DNA of 64,000 bases from UTCHB3 sp964625575 (GTDB lineage: Bacteria; Bacteroidota; Ignavibacteria; Ignavibacteriales; Ignavibacteriaceae), in NCBI GenBank assembly GCA_964625575.1, contig CAZVBQ010000001.1, positions 372,001-436,000 of the forward strand. Direction: 5' to 3'. A program made the translations under genes and the position numbers. Positions 54,105-61,774 of the stretch are shown here, in pieces. Every line of letters begins with the position of its first letter. Positions within the stretch are counted from its first letter, which is position 1. A model generated the notes under the pieces. The model worked only from the letters and a program-made list of their open reading frames with translations. It searched no databases and was not told where the DNA came from.

Positions 54105-54657
54105 TCAAAACCACCTCCGGCAAAAGCCTGTGCTCTTCCCTGAGCACTATCGCGGCGATCTCTTCCGGGGAAGTGGCACTTGAGATATCCACGGGGCTTT
54201 GAGCTATGATCTCTCCCCGGTCATACTCTGAATTCACGTAATGAACGGTCGGACCTGATATCGTGTCACCGGCCGCGAAAACAGCTTCATGAACAAAGTG
54301 TCCGTACATCCCCTTGCCGCCATACTTGGGCAAAAGCGCGGGGTGAATGTTTATGATCCTTCGCTCGAAACGCTTTACGAATCCGGGCGGTACAAGCTTC
54401 AGAAAGCCCGCGAGAACCACAAGCCCTACACCGGCTGCCTGAAACAAGTCAGCCAATTCATCAAAACTTTTACCATTTTTCCCGGTGGTCAAGGTCGTTA
54501 TCCCCACACCGGTGGCATATTCAAATGCCTTACAATCAGGTTTATCGCTTACGACGTAAACCGTTTCAACACAATCTTTTAGTTTTTCGCATTCAACTAT
54601 CGCGCGAAGGTTTGAGCCCCTTCCGGATACAAAAACGGCAAGCTTTAACTTCCCCAT
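54070..54657 (-). CDS. purN: Phosphoribosylglycinamide formyltransferase, C-terminal tail replaced by repeat
   Basis: 195 aa. FVSGRGSNLRAIVE (phosphoribosyl site), NIHPALLPKYGGKGMYG with the catalytic Asn-x-His, and SEYDRGEIIAQSPV with the catalytic Asp. It formylates GAR in purine synthesis. The normal fold runs to about HRLLPEVVLRF; the last residues, SVECGVFGV, and the TAG stop come from heptad repeats, so the original terminus has probably been replaced. The active site is intact and the enzyme is likely functional. pyrG ends 1 base upstream. Confidence 0.94.
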   Translation of the reverse strand: MGKLKLAVFVSGRGSNLRAIVECEKLKDCVETVYVVSDKPDCKAFEYATGVGITTLTTGKNGKSFDELADLFQAAGVGLVVLAGFLKLVPPGFVKRFERRIINIHPALLPKYGGKGMYGHFVHEAVFAAGDTISGPTVHYVNSEYDRGEIIAQSPVDISSATSPEEIAAIVLREEHRLLPEVVLRFSVECGVFGV

Positions 54658-54658
54658 C

Positions 54659-56263
54659 TTACTTCGTCATCGAGAATATCTTTGACGCTTTCACAAAGTC
54701 TCTGAACAGCGGATGTGCCTTGGTGGCACGACTTTTTAACTCGGGGTGAAACTGGCAACCGACAAACCAGGGGTGATCATTCAACTCGATCATCTCCACG
54801 AGCAACCCGTCGGGTGAAGTACCGCTTATTACGAGTCCGTGATTCGTGAGCGCCGCTCTGAAATGGTTGTTCACTTCGTATCTGTGGCGGTGACGCTCCC
54901 AGATGTTTAGTTCGCCGTAGGCTTCAGCCGCCTTCGAATTCTCCTTGATCACACAGTTGTATGAACCAAGCCTCATAGAACCACCCATGTTCTTTATCCC
55001 CTTCTGCCCGGGCATAAGGTCAATAACAGGGTAAGCGCCTTTTTTGAACTCGGAACTGTTGGCTTTCGGCATGTGGCACTCGTTTCTCGCGAACTCGATC
55101 ACTGCCACCTGCATCCCGAGACAGATACCAAAGAACGGAATGTTATTCTTTCGGGCGAACGTGACGGTCTTTATTTTTCCTTCAATTCCGCGAACGCCAA
55201 AACCACCCGGCACCAGTATTCCACTGACTCCCTCATAAATTTCTGAAATGTCGCCATTCTCGCAATCCTCGGAGTTCACCCAGCGGATGTTTACTTTCAC
55301 GTTGTTTTCTGCTCCGGCATGAATGAAAGCCTCCATGATGCTCTTGTACGCGTCACGGTAGTCGATGTACTTGCCGGTTATCGCTATCTCTATGGTCTGG
55401 GCTGGATTTTTAACTTTAGCTACAAATTTCTTCCACTGCGAGAGCTCGATCTTGGTGTCGGCGAGCTTTAATTTCTTCAGAACGAGAAGATCCATCTTCT
55501 CCTGATGAAGAAGGAGCGGCACTTCGTAAATTGTGTCACAGTCTTGTGTCGAGAACACTGCATGCGGCTCCACGTTGCAGAATGAAGCAATCTTCGACCT
55601 TAATTCGAGAGAAAGACTCCTCTCTGACCGGCAGACCAGCATGTCTGGTTGTATTCCCAGCTCGAGCAAGGCCTTTACGGAGTGCTGTGTGGGTTTGGTC
55701 TTCACTTCGCCCGCGGATGTAATGTAAGGAACGTATGTAACGTGGATACACATCGCGTTTTTCTTCCCGAACTCATGAAGAAGCTGGCGCACCGCCTCGA
55801 TGAAAGGCAGACTCTCGATGTCTCCTATCGTTCCACCGATCTCGGTGATAATAATATCGTATTCACCCGTTTCGCCGAGCTTGCACATCCTCCGCTTGAT
55901 CTCATCGGTGATGTGAGGGATAACCTGTACCGTGGCTCCAAGGTATTCACCCTGACGTTCACGGGTGATCACATCGTAGTAGATCTGACCGGTGGTTGTG
56001 TTGTTGGCACGATTCATATTCACACCAAGAAAGCGCTCATAATGACCAAGATCAAGATCAGTCTCGGCTCCGTCTTCCGTAACATACACTTCACCATGCT
56101 GGAACGGGTTCATGGTTCCGGGATCAACATTTATGTAGGGATCGAACTTCTGGATGGTTACACGGTAACCCCGCTGCTTAAGAAGCAAGCCCAGAGACGC
56201 GGCAGTAATTCCTTTACCGATCGACGAAACCACGCCACCGGTTATGAACAGGTACTTGACCAA
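54659..56263 (-). CDS. pyrG: CTP synthase
   Basis: 534 aa. The start is a TTG at 56263 (GGA 6 bases upstream), as the protein opens VKYLFITGGVVSSIGKGITAASLG, the standard CTP synthase N-terminus; the nearby ATG is out of frame. The synthetase domain is followed by the glutaminase domain with the nucleophile Cys in FFGICLGMQVAV and the His-Glu in VGCQFHPELKSR. It aminates UTP to CTP with glutamine. First gene of the long minus-strand string. Confidence 0.97.
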   Translation of the reverse strand: MVKYLFITGGVVSSIGKGITAASLGLLLKQRGYRVTIQKFDPYINVDPGTMNPFQHGEVYVTEDGAETDLDLGHYERFLGVNMNRANNTTTGQIYYDVITRERQGEYLGATVQVIPHITDEIKRRMCKLGETGEYDIIITEIGGTIGDIESLPFIEAVRQLLHEFGKKNAMCIHVTYVPYITSAGEVKTKPTQHSVKALLELGIQPDMLVCRSERSLSLELRSKIASFCNVEPHAVFSTQDCDTIYEVPLLLHQEKMDLLVLKKLKLADTKIELSQWKKFVAKVKNPAQTIEIAITGKYIDYRDAYKSIMEAFIHAGAENNVKVNIRWVNSEDCENGDISEIYEGVSGILVPGGFGVRGIEGKIKTVTFARKNNIPFFGICLGMQVAVIEFARNECHMPKANSSEFKKGAYPVIDLMPGQKGIKNMGGSMRLGSYNCVIKENSKAAEAYGELNIWERHRHRYEVNNHFRAALTNHGLVISGTSPDGLLVEMIELNDHPWFVGCQFHPELKSRATKAHPLFRDFVKASKIFSMTK

Positions 56264-56415
56264 CTTAATTCCATAAAAGTAAATAATTTAAACCTTCAAT
56301 ATACTTATTAATCACGCCTTTTTCAAAAGCAGCCAAACCATTATTTATTATATATCACCACGCTCCCCCTCGCCCAAGAATGGACGTTTTGCAACCCTGA
56401 TTCACCGCCCATAAT

Positions 56416-56449
56416 AAAAAAAGCTGCTCCAGATCGCTCTGAAGCAGCT
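56416..56449 (-). terminator. Intrinsic terminator after the Asp-box T9SS gene
   Basis: Interrupted stem AGCTGCT..AGA / TCT..AGCAGCT (56422-56433 with 56438-56449) and seven T on the minus strand, about 90 bases past the stop at 56540. Confidence 0.82.
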
Positions 56450-56500
56450 CTTCAAATATTAATGTTACGTGAGAAATATTAACCGTTCGGACAACCAAAC

Positions 56501-56528
56501 TTCACATTTCACAGTTCACAGTTCACAC
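56501..56528. repeat. Heptad repeat tract H
   Basis: Four 7-base units: TTCACAT, TTCACAG, TTCACAG, TTCACAC, lying between the stop of the T9SS gene and its terminator, so it is transcribed in the 3' UTR. Confidence 0.85.
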
Positions 56529-56539
56529 TTCATGAACAT

Positions 56540-58312
56540 TTACTTCATCAGTATCATCTTCTTCGTCGAAGTGAACTTGCTTCCGTCGTTACCGGCAGCT
56601 TCAATTGTGTAGAAGTAGATACCACTGTTTAGTCCCGAGGCGTTGAATGATACTTCGTGATTTCCGGCGGCACGGCTTTCGGAGATCAGTGTCATCACTT
56701 CCTGACCGAGTGGATTGAAGACCTTCAGACTGACCTTTGAATCAACTTTAAGCGCGAATTTGATCGAGGTTGAAGGATTGAAAGGGTTAGGATAGTTCTG
56801 ACTCAGACTGAATTCGTTGGGTGTTGAAAGGTCAACTTCCACAATTTTTGAATATGAACCGGTACCATCCAGATCGATCTGATGCAGTCTGTAGTAAGCT
56901 TTTCCGGTAGACACATTACCATCAACGAAGGAATAGTCACGCGGACTTGTTGAAGTACCATTTCCGGCTACATATCCGATTTTTTCCCAGTTGTGGTTCA
57001 CATTCTTCTCGATCGAGAAACCCTGATTGTTGGTTTCTGTGGCGGTCGACCAGTTAAGCACAACCTTTCCTGGGTAGGCATCAGCAGTGAATGAGGTAAG
57101 CTCCACAGGCACCAGGTTTGACGCATCCCAGTAAACCTTGTTGCCCGTGCCGGTTTCGGCTTCAAATGCAACTCCCGAACCATTGAAAAATGGTAACTCA
57201 ACTATAACAGGCTTGCAGTTGTCAGCCGAGTAGAACGCCGGAACCTCATTGATCTGGATCAGTGGCTGGAACACGCTGCCGCTCTGAAGCGCGGAGCCAA
57301 AAACTATTTTATCAGTTACAGGTGTCGCCGGACCAGACTGTGTACTGTCAGAATGGTAAGCGAGACTGAACCCGTTCCCCGCCGGGAATTTGCTGGTTAC
57401 ATCGAACCTGTATTGATTCACCGTCTCGTCAGGGCTTAACCGGAATTCTGTGCCGTACGTCAATCCTCCATCGGTACTCTGTCTCGCCCAAAGTTGTGAG
57501 TTACCGTCAACTTTTGTATAAACAAACCAAACCACCCCGTTTGAGGCCACTGTTTTATACTCATATTTAGGCAAAGTGGATGTGGCGAGATCCTGGAATC
57601 CGGCTGAGGCCATGGTTCCCGGAGTGGTCTCACGGTATCTGGCAACTCTTATGGTTGAAGTGGCTGTATCCGCGAGCGGGGGACCGTAGTAATTGAGGAA
57701 TATCGTATCACCACTCTGCGATTTGTTTATTACCGGAAGCGCGGAAGATGAAGAAACCGAACCCCTGCCGGCCCATGTCTGGCCAAAATTGGTCGAAGAA
57801 TAGCGTACAATGTTGTTGTTTGCCAGAGAATCTGTAAAAACATACATGGTGTTGCTGGAAGTGATGGCGGCATCAAATGATCTGTACGCGCCGGGAACCA
57901 TGACGTTGTAAATATTGGAGGAATTTACATTCCATGAGTAAATTGTATTGTCGATCATAAAGAAACAATAGACGGAATCGAGCGAATTCTTCAGAAGCCT
58001 GATCTTCTCATAATGAGTGCGGTTAGTGACGCCTGAAATAGTCGACCAGGTGATTCCGCCATCGGTCGATTTTCTTACAACGAGCCCAAGGTTCGCGGTC
58101 GAAAGGGTATCGTTGATGGCAATGTAAATATCACCATTTGATGTCTGTACCCCCGACATCATACCTGCCGGTTTGTAGTTAAGCACGACATTGTCGGATA
58201 ACCAATCACTCTGGTTTCCCGACAGGTAGAGTGGCTTTTCAACCCTCACATCCTGCGCGAAACCTGCGATGGCGAGAACACACAGAAAAAAAACACTGTA
58301 AATAAGGCGCAT
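56540..58312 (-). CDS. Secreted Asp-box (sialidase-like) repeat protein with T9SS sorting domain
   Basis: 590 aa. Signal peptide (1-19, AIAGFAQ). Several Asp-box/BNR motifs: RKSTDGGITWSTI, STNFGQTWAGRG and STDGGLTYGTEF, which form a beta-propeller. A fibronectin-like linker follows (VELTSFTADAYPGKVVLNWSTATETNNQGFSIEK). The end is a type A T9SS domain (SQNYPNPFNPSTSIKFALK ... STKKMILMK). It should be secreted and anchored through PorU. Asp boxes alone do not prove sialidase activity, and no clear Arg triad or Tyr-Glu pair is evident, so binding is as likely as hydrolysis. Monocistronic. Confidence 0.88.
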   Translation of the reverse strand: MRLIYSVFFLCVLAIAGFAQDVRVEKPLYLSGNQSDWLSDNVVLNYKPAGMMSGVQTSNGDIYIAINDTLSTANLGLVVRKSTDGGITWSTISGVTNRTHYEKIRLLKNSLDSVYCFFMIDNTIYSWNVNSSNIYNVMVPGAYRSFDAAITSSNTMYVFTDSLANNNIVRYSSTNFGQTWAGRGSVSSSSALPVINKSQSGDTIFLNYYGPPLADTATSTIRVARYRETTPGTMASAGFQDLATSTLPKYEYKTVASNGVVWFVYTKVDGNSQLWARQSTDGGLTYGTEFRLSPDETVNQYRFDVTSKFPAGNGFSLAYHSDSTQSGPATPVTDKIVFGSALQSGSVFQPLIQINEVPAFYSADNCKPVIVELPFFNGSGVAFEAETGTGNKVYWDASNLVPVELTSFTADAYPGKVVLNWSTATETNNQGFSIEKNVNHNWEKIGYVAGNGTSTSPRDYSFVDGNVSTGKAYYRLHQIDLDGTGSYSKIVEVDLSTPNEFSLSQNYPNPFNPSTSIKFALKVDSKVSLKVFNPLGQEVMTLISESRAAGNHEVSFNASGLNSGIYFYTIEAAGNDGSKFTSTKKMILMK

Positions 58313-58425
58313 GTAGACCTCGATTAAATGTTGTGAACGAATGGAAACAATTTGTTTGGCAATATAAAAAATTTATTTCCAACTCAAGTACTATTTATGA
58401 ATAATTCGATGAAATTATTATCAAC

Positions 58426-59022
58426 TCATTCAAGAACGCGCGAACGTATGTTGTCAGCCCAAATTTTATACGCGGAACCGCTCAGGTGAAGCCCGTCTTC
58501 ACTGAACTGCGGCGCGAGATTACCTGTTTCATCACTTAACAGGACATTATTGTCAATAAACTCAACTCCCAGATCCGCTGCAATTATTTTCAACTCATTG
58601 TTGACCGCGTCAATGGTCAGATTCAGTATCCCCGTCTGAAGTTTGTACTCCATCACGGGAAGTATCGACTGAATGTAAACATTCGCGTGTGTCTCATTCA
58701 ACAGTTTTTTTACCGTTTCCGAAATGTTGCGCGTCACTTCCTCCGGGTGATAGTGCCTTTGCAAGTCGTTCACTCCAATGGTAAGGAACACTTTTGAGGG
58801 CATCAGTTTAACGATCTCTTCCACCCGGGAAAGCACTCCTCTTGTTGAGTCACCCGCTATTCCACGGTTCAATAAATAGACACCCGGGAAGAATTCGTGC
58901 CACTCGCACATCTCGGTAATGCTGTCTCCAAGAAAGACAACAGCTCCTTTTTCAGGTGAAAACTGATCGAAAAGGGTGGTTCTGTGTATAAAATGCGGGT
59001 CTTTTTCTTCTATATTGCTCAT
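58426..59022 (-). CDS. SGNH/GDSL-family hydrolase
   Basis: 198 aa without signal peptide. Block I GDSITE (nucleophile Ser), a Gly in block II (NRGIAGDSTRGVL), block III IGVNDLQR (Asn) and block V DGLHLSGSAY (Asp-x-x-His). It matches platelet-activating-factor acetylhydrolase-like or lysophospholipase/acetylesterase members. Substrate unknown. Divergent from the next T9SS gene, with an 88-base spacer in which I see no clear promoter motif. Confidence 0.92.
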   Translation of the reverse strand: MSNIEEKDPHFIHRTTLFDQFSPEKGAVVFLGDSITEMCEWHEFFPGVYLLNRGIAGDSTRGVLSRVEEIVKLMPSKVFLTIGVNDLQRHYHPEEVTRNISETVKKLLNETHANVYIQSILPVMEYKLQTGILNLTIDAVNNELKIIAADLGVEFIDNNVLLSDETGNLAPQFSEDGLHLSGSAYKIWADNIRSRVLE

Positions 59023-59110
59023 TTTTTTCGGTTATTCTCCGGAATTTTCTAATTTCAAGGGTTGAAATTTAATTATTCCAAACGACTCAATTTAATCAAG
59101 CCGGAGAGAT

Positions 59111-60460
59111 ATGAGAGTTTTATTTACCACCCTGTCAATATTTCTAATTTTTATCGTTGAGATCACTGCTCAGGAAGTCTTAAGAAGCCCTGACGGTACC
59201 ACTTCCGGTTTCCGCCGTTATCCCTTGTTTGAAGAAGTCACCAACGCGTCATGCGGACCATGCGCGGCAAGCAATCCGACTCTTAACGCGTATCTCGCTC
59301 AGATGCATGACTCGCTTATCGCGGTAACTTATCACGCCTGGTGGCCCGGGATCAACGATCCGATGTACCAGCACAACATCCAGCAGAACCGCGACCGGAT
59401 ACAGTGGATGAAGGGAAATGTAAACGCCACCCCGTGGCTTAATGTTGATGGAACTATTGTGGATGTGTGGCCCTTTACGGCGGGAAATCTCTCTGCCGCG
59501 TACAATACAAGGATGGCACTGCCAACTTCAACTTCTCTCCAGCTCACGCATCAAAGAATTTCAGCGGATAGCGTCGAAGTGATGGTCGAAGCTGTAAATC
59601 TCTCCACCCTCCCCTCCGGAACGTGGAAACTCAGGGTACTCGCGGTGGAAGACCCGATAAATTACACCTCCGCTCCCGGAAGCAACGGTGAAAAATATTT
59701 CCCGCACGTATTCAGAAAAGCCGTTCCCTCTTCAGCCGGGGTCGACTTCCCCACCACGGCGGGCACGCACAGGTTTGTTTACAGATACAAGTTTGAATCC
59801 GCCTGGGTCGACAGCAATCTCTACTCTATCGCTTATGTGCAGGATGACGTGACAAAAGAAGTTCTGAACGCCTCGAGCAGCCGGTTCAAGTCGACCCTGC
59901 CCGTCGAACTTACATCATTCACTGCCACAAGAGCCGGCAAGAATGTGCTGATCGAGTGGGTAACCGCTTCTGAAACAAACAATTACGGTTTTGAGATCGA
60001 AAAAAGCACCGGTGGTAACATCTTCACCACCGAAGCTTTCGTCGCCGGTAAAGGAACCACCACGCAGGAATCCCGTTACTCATATACTTTAACCGGATTG
60101 CCAACTGGTGAGGTCTTTATAAGATTAAAACAGATCGACTTCGATGGTACTGCCTCCATTTCAAAAGTGGCTTCCGTGGCTTTCGATCAGGTGCCCGACA
60201 ATATCACGATATACAACAATTATCCGAATCCATTCAATCCTTCCACCACGATCGAGTATGGTTTGCCCACGGCATCAAATATCTCTCTCGAGGCATTTAA
60301 CGCCATGGGCGAAAAAGTGAAGGTTATAGAATCGGGATACCGCGAAGCCGGACAGCATAAAGCCACTTTTGATGCAACTGGCCTCAACTCAGGCGTTTAC
60401 TTCGTCCGCCTCGTTTCCCCCGGCGGGCAGGCGGTTAAGAAGGTTGCGTTGCTTAAATAG
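59111..60460 (+). CDS. Secreted thioredoxin-like (Omp28-related) protein with T9SS sorting domain
   Basis: 449 aa. Signal peptide (1-20, EITAQ). FEEVTNASCGPCAASNPTL has a CxxC (Cys48-Gly-Pro-Cys51), the redox motif of thioredoxins, in the Omp28-related pattern. NVNATPWLNVDG carries the cis-Pro typical of the fold. The linker VELTSFTATRAGKNVLIEWVTASETNNYGFEIEK parallels the one in the 56540 gene. The end is a type A T9SS domain (NNYPNPFNPSTTIEYGL ... KKVALLK). Likely a surface-anchored thiol protein. CGPC favours reduction or isomerisation, but activity is not shown. GGAGAG precedes the ATG. Confidence 0.88.
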   Translation: MRVLFTTLSIFLIFIVEITAQEVLRSPDGTTSGFRRYPLFEEVTNASCGPCAASNPTLNAYLAQMHDSLIAVTYHAWWPGINDPMYQHNIQQNRDRIQWMKGNVNATPWLNVDGTIVDVWPFTAGNLSAAYNTRMALPTSTSLQLTHQRISADSVEVMVEAVNLSTLPSGTWKLRVLAVEDPINYTSAPGSNGEKYFPHVFRKAVPSSAGVDFPTTAGTHRFVYRYKFESAWVDSNLYSIAYVQDDVTKEVLNASSSRFKSTLPVELTSFTATRAGKNVLIEWVTASETNNYGFEIEKSTGGNIFTTEAFVAGKGTTTQESRYSYTLTGLPTGEVFIRLKQIDFDGTASISKVASVAFDQVPDNITIYNNYPNPFNPSTTIEYGLPTASNISLEAFNAMGEKVKVIESGYREAGQHKATFDATGLNSGVYFVRLVSPGGQAVKKVALLK

Positions 60461-60476
60461 TTTCTTTTTTTTTTGA

Positions 60477-60533
60477 GGTGTCAGGTATTAGTCCGCCGCG
60501 GCGGACTAATACCTAATACCTGATACCTAATTG
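60477..60533. repeat. Heptad repeat tract I with long perfect palindrome
   Basis: A perfect 32-base palindrome (60483-60514) centred on CCGCCGCGGCGG and flanked by 7-base units CTAATAC, CTAATAC, CTGATAC, CTAATTG (60506-60533). The DinB stop codon TAG is in the last unit. The transcript would form a very stable hairpin and may act as a terminator for both convergent genes. Confidence 0.88.
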
Positions 60534-61030
60534 CGGGGGTCATCAGCAGAAGGACCGTAAAGCCCGGGAACCTTAAGATCGTTCATTCTTAAGTAAACGG
60601 TCAACTGAGCCCTGTGATGGATCATGTGGTGAAGAATTGTAGATTTCAAAACTTCTTTGCGGGGAGCGGCGAACACTACCTTATCATGGAAATAGAATGT
60701 CCAGGTTTCGTTCATCTGTTCCTCTGAAAGACCACCGAGAATCTCGAGGAATTCTGCGACAACAGAATCAAATTTCGCGAGGAGCTCCTCTTTTGTGTCA
60801 GGCAGAGCCCTGTCATTCTGAACATCTTCAGCTTTCATCCTGAATTCGTTGTGCTGTACTGTCCAGAGTCCCCAGCTTGCCACGTTTGAAAGATGGGCGG
60901 TGAGGTCACCGAACGCGAATGATTTTGGGTGGGGTTTGTAGTCGACTTTTTCAAAATCAACCGCTTCAAGCACCCTTCTGGTACCTTTGAATTCATTCTC
61001 AAAATCGTTCTTCAATTCCTGTGCTGTCAT
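60527..61030 (-). CDS. DinB-family protein
   Basis: 167 aa from the ATG at 61030, which has GGAG 5 bases upstream; the in-frame extension to 61132 has no site and would run into the divergent promoter region. Four-helix DinB fold with the three-His metal site: GDLTAHLSNVASWGLWT and TILHHMIHHRAQLTVYLR. Many members are thiol transferases (bacillithiol or mycothiol S-transferase-like), others are of unknown function. The end (DDPRN) is set by a repeat-derived stop. Confidence 0.88.
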   Translation of the reverse strand: MTAQELKNDFENEFKGTRRVLEAVDFEKVDYKPHPKSFAFGDLTAHLSNVASWGLWTVQHNEFRMKAEDVQNDRALPDTKEELLAKFDSVVAEFLEILGGLSEEQMNETWTFYFHDKVVFAAPRKEVLKSTILHHMIHHRAQLTVYLRMNDLKVPGLYGPSADDPRN

Positions 61031-61167
61031 TTTTACTCCATTATTAAAAAAAAAATTGATGCTGAATTTAATCATAAATCCACCTGATACATCATGTAAA
61101 ATGATGAACGGTAAGCCGCAAATTTTTTGCATTGTAAAATTGCATTGACTTGGTTACATTTCTGAAT
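61031..61167. promoter_or_regulatory. Divergent control region with two candidate operator motifs
   Basis: Between dinB and the metal-linked operon. A 17-base inverted repeat CATCAT-gtaaa-ATGATG lies at 61090-61106. A direct repeat TTGCATTG occurs at 61127-61134 and 61140-61147 (13-base period). Either could bind a regulator of the TonB-receptor operon. No exact TAnnTTTG is present. Confidence 0.4.
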
Positions 61168-61668
61168 ATGAAACGTAAATTTTTCATCTCGCTGATCCTG
61201 ACGTTCTTCTTCCTCTCTTCCACGGGGATTCCGCAGGTTATTCATCAGTGTAACCTAACGGGTGAGAAGTCACTCGACTTCTGCGCCGCGTGCAGCGAGA
61301 AAGAACACGAGAACTCTGAAGCGTCATGCTGCGAGACCGTTCCGGTTGAAGAACCTTCATGCTGTGAAGATGAAGCACCTGCCGGCACCGCTGCGAAAGA
61401 TGATTCTTGCGTTATTGTAAAAGCGGATGAGCACACGTGCTGCTCCGACCAGGTTAACCTCCTTAAGATAACCGATAATTTTTCCACTTCAACCGCTCAG
61501 AAGTCACTTGATGCCGGTACGGTGGTTATAGCGACCGTTGATGTCACTTTCAATGCCCTTTCAGGTTGCAACACGGAAGGATATCAGCAGGATATCCCCC
61601 CACCCCTCTTCGGTAAACATCTCCTTTATTCCCTGCACCAGCTTAAAATAGCCACGCCTCTTTCATAA
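61168..61668 (+). CDS. HYC_CC_PP-like small exported Cys-rich protein
   Basis: 166 aa from the ATG at 61168 (a TTG six codons earlier has no merit). Signal-like N-terminus (MKRKFFISLILTFFFLSSTG), then VIHQC (in place of His-Tyr-Cys), CAAC, several Cys-Cys pairs (SCCET, SCCED, TCCSD) and a late QQDIPPPLFGK. This order of HxC, CC and PP motifs matches a small Bacteroidota family named for them that sits before metal-related TonB receptors. Eleven or more cysteines suggest metal binding, perhaps copper. It starts the operon with the receptor gene 106 bases downstream. Confidence 0.75.
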   Translation: MKRKFFISLILTFFFLSSTGIPQVIHQCNLTGEKSLDFCAACSEKEHENSEASCCETVPVEEPSCCEDEAPAGTAAKDDSCVIVKADEHTCCSDQVNLLKITDNFSTSTAQKSLDAGTVVIATVDVTFNALSGCNTEGYQQDIPPPLFGKHLLYSLHQLKIATPLS

Positions 61669-61774
61669 GGTACCACGCGTACCTCAAATAAAAGACCCTG
61701 CACGGGGAAGCTACATCTAATTTTTTCGATGTATCTCCTCCACGATGTTCAATCTATTGAAAGAGGATTCACAA

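Noticed and set aside
53788..54183. ORFs crossing the N run on both strands
   Set aside because: They consist of repeat DNA and undetermined bases; open frames there have no coding meaning.
56540..58312. Calling the Asp-box protein a sialidase
   Set aside because: Asp boxes are visible but the catalytic Arg triad and Tyr/Glu pair are not, so only a propeller can be supported.
61031..61132. 34-codon extension of the DinB protein
   Set aside because: No ribosome site, and it would cover the divergent regulatory region; ATG 61030 has GGAG at good spacing.
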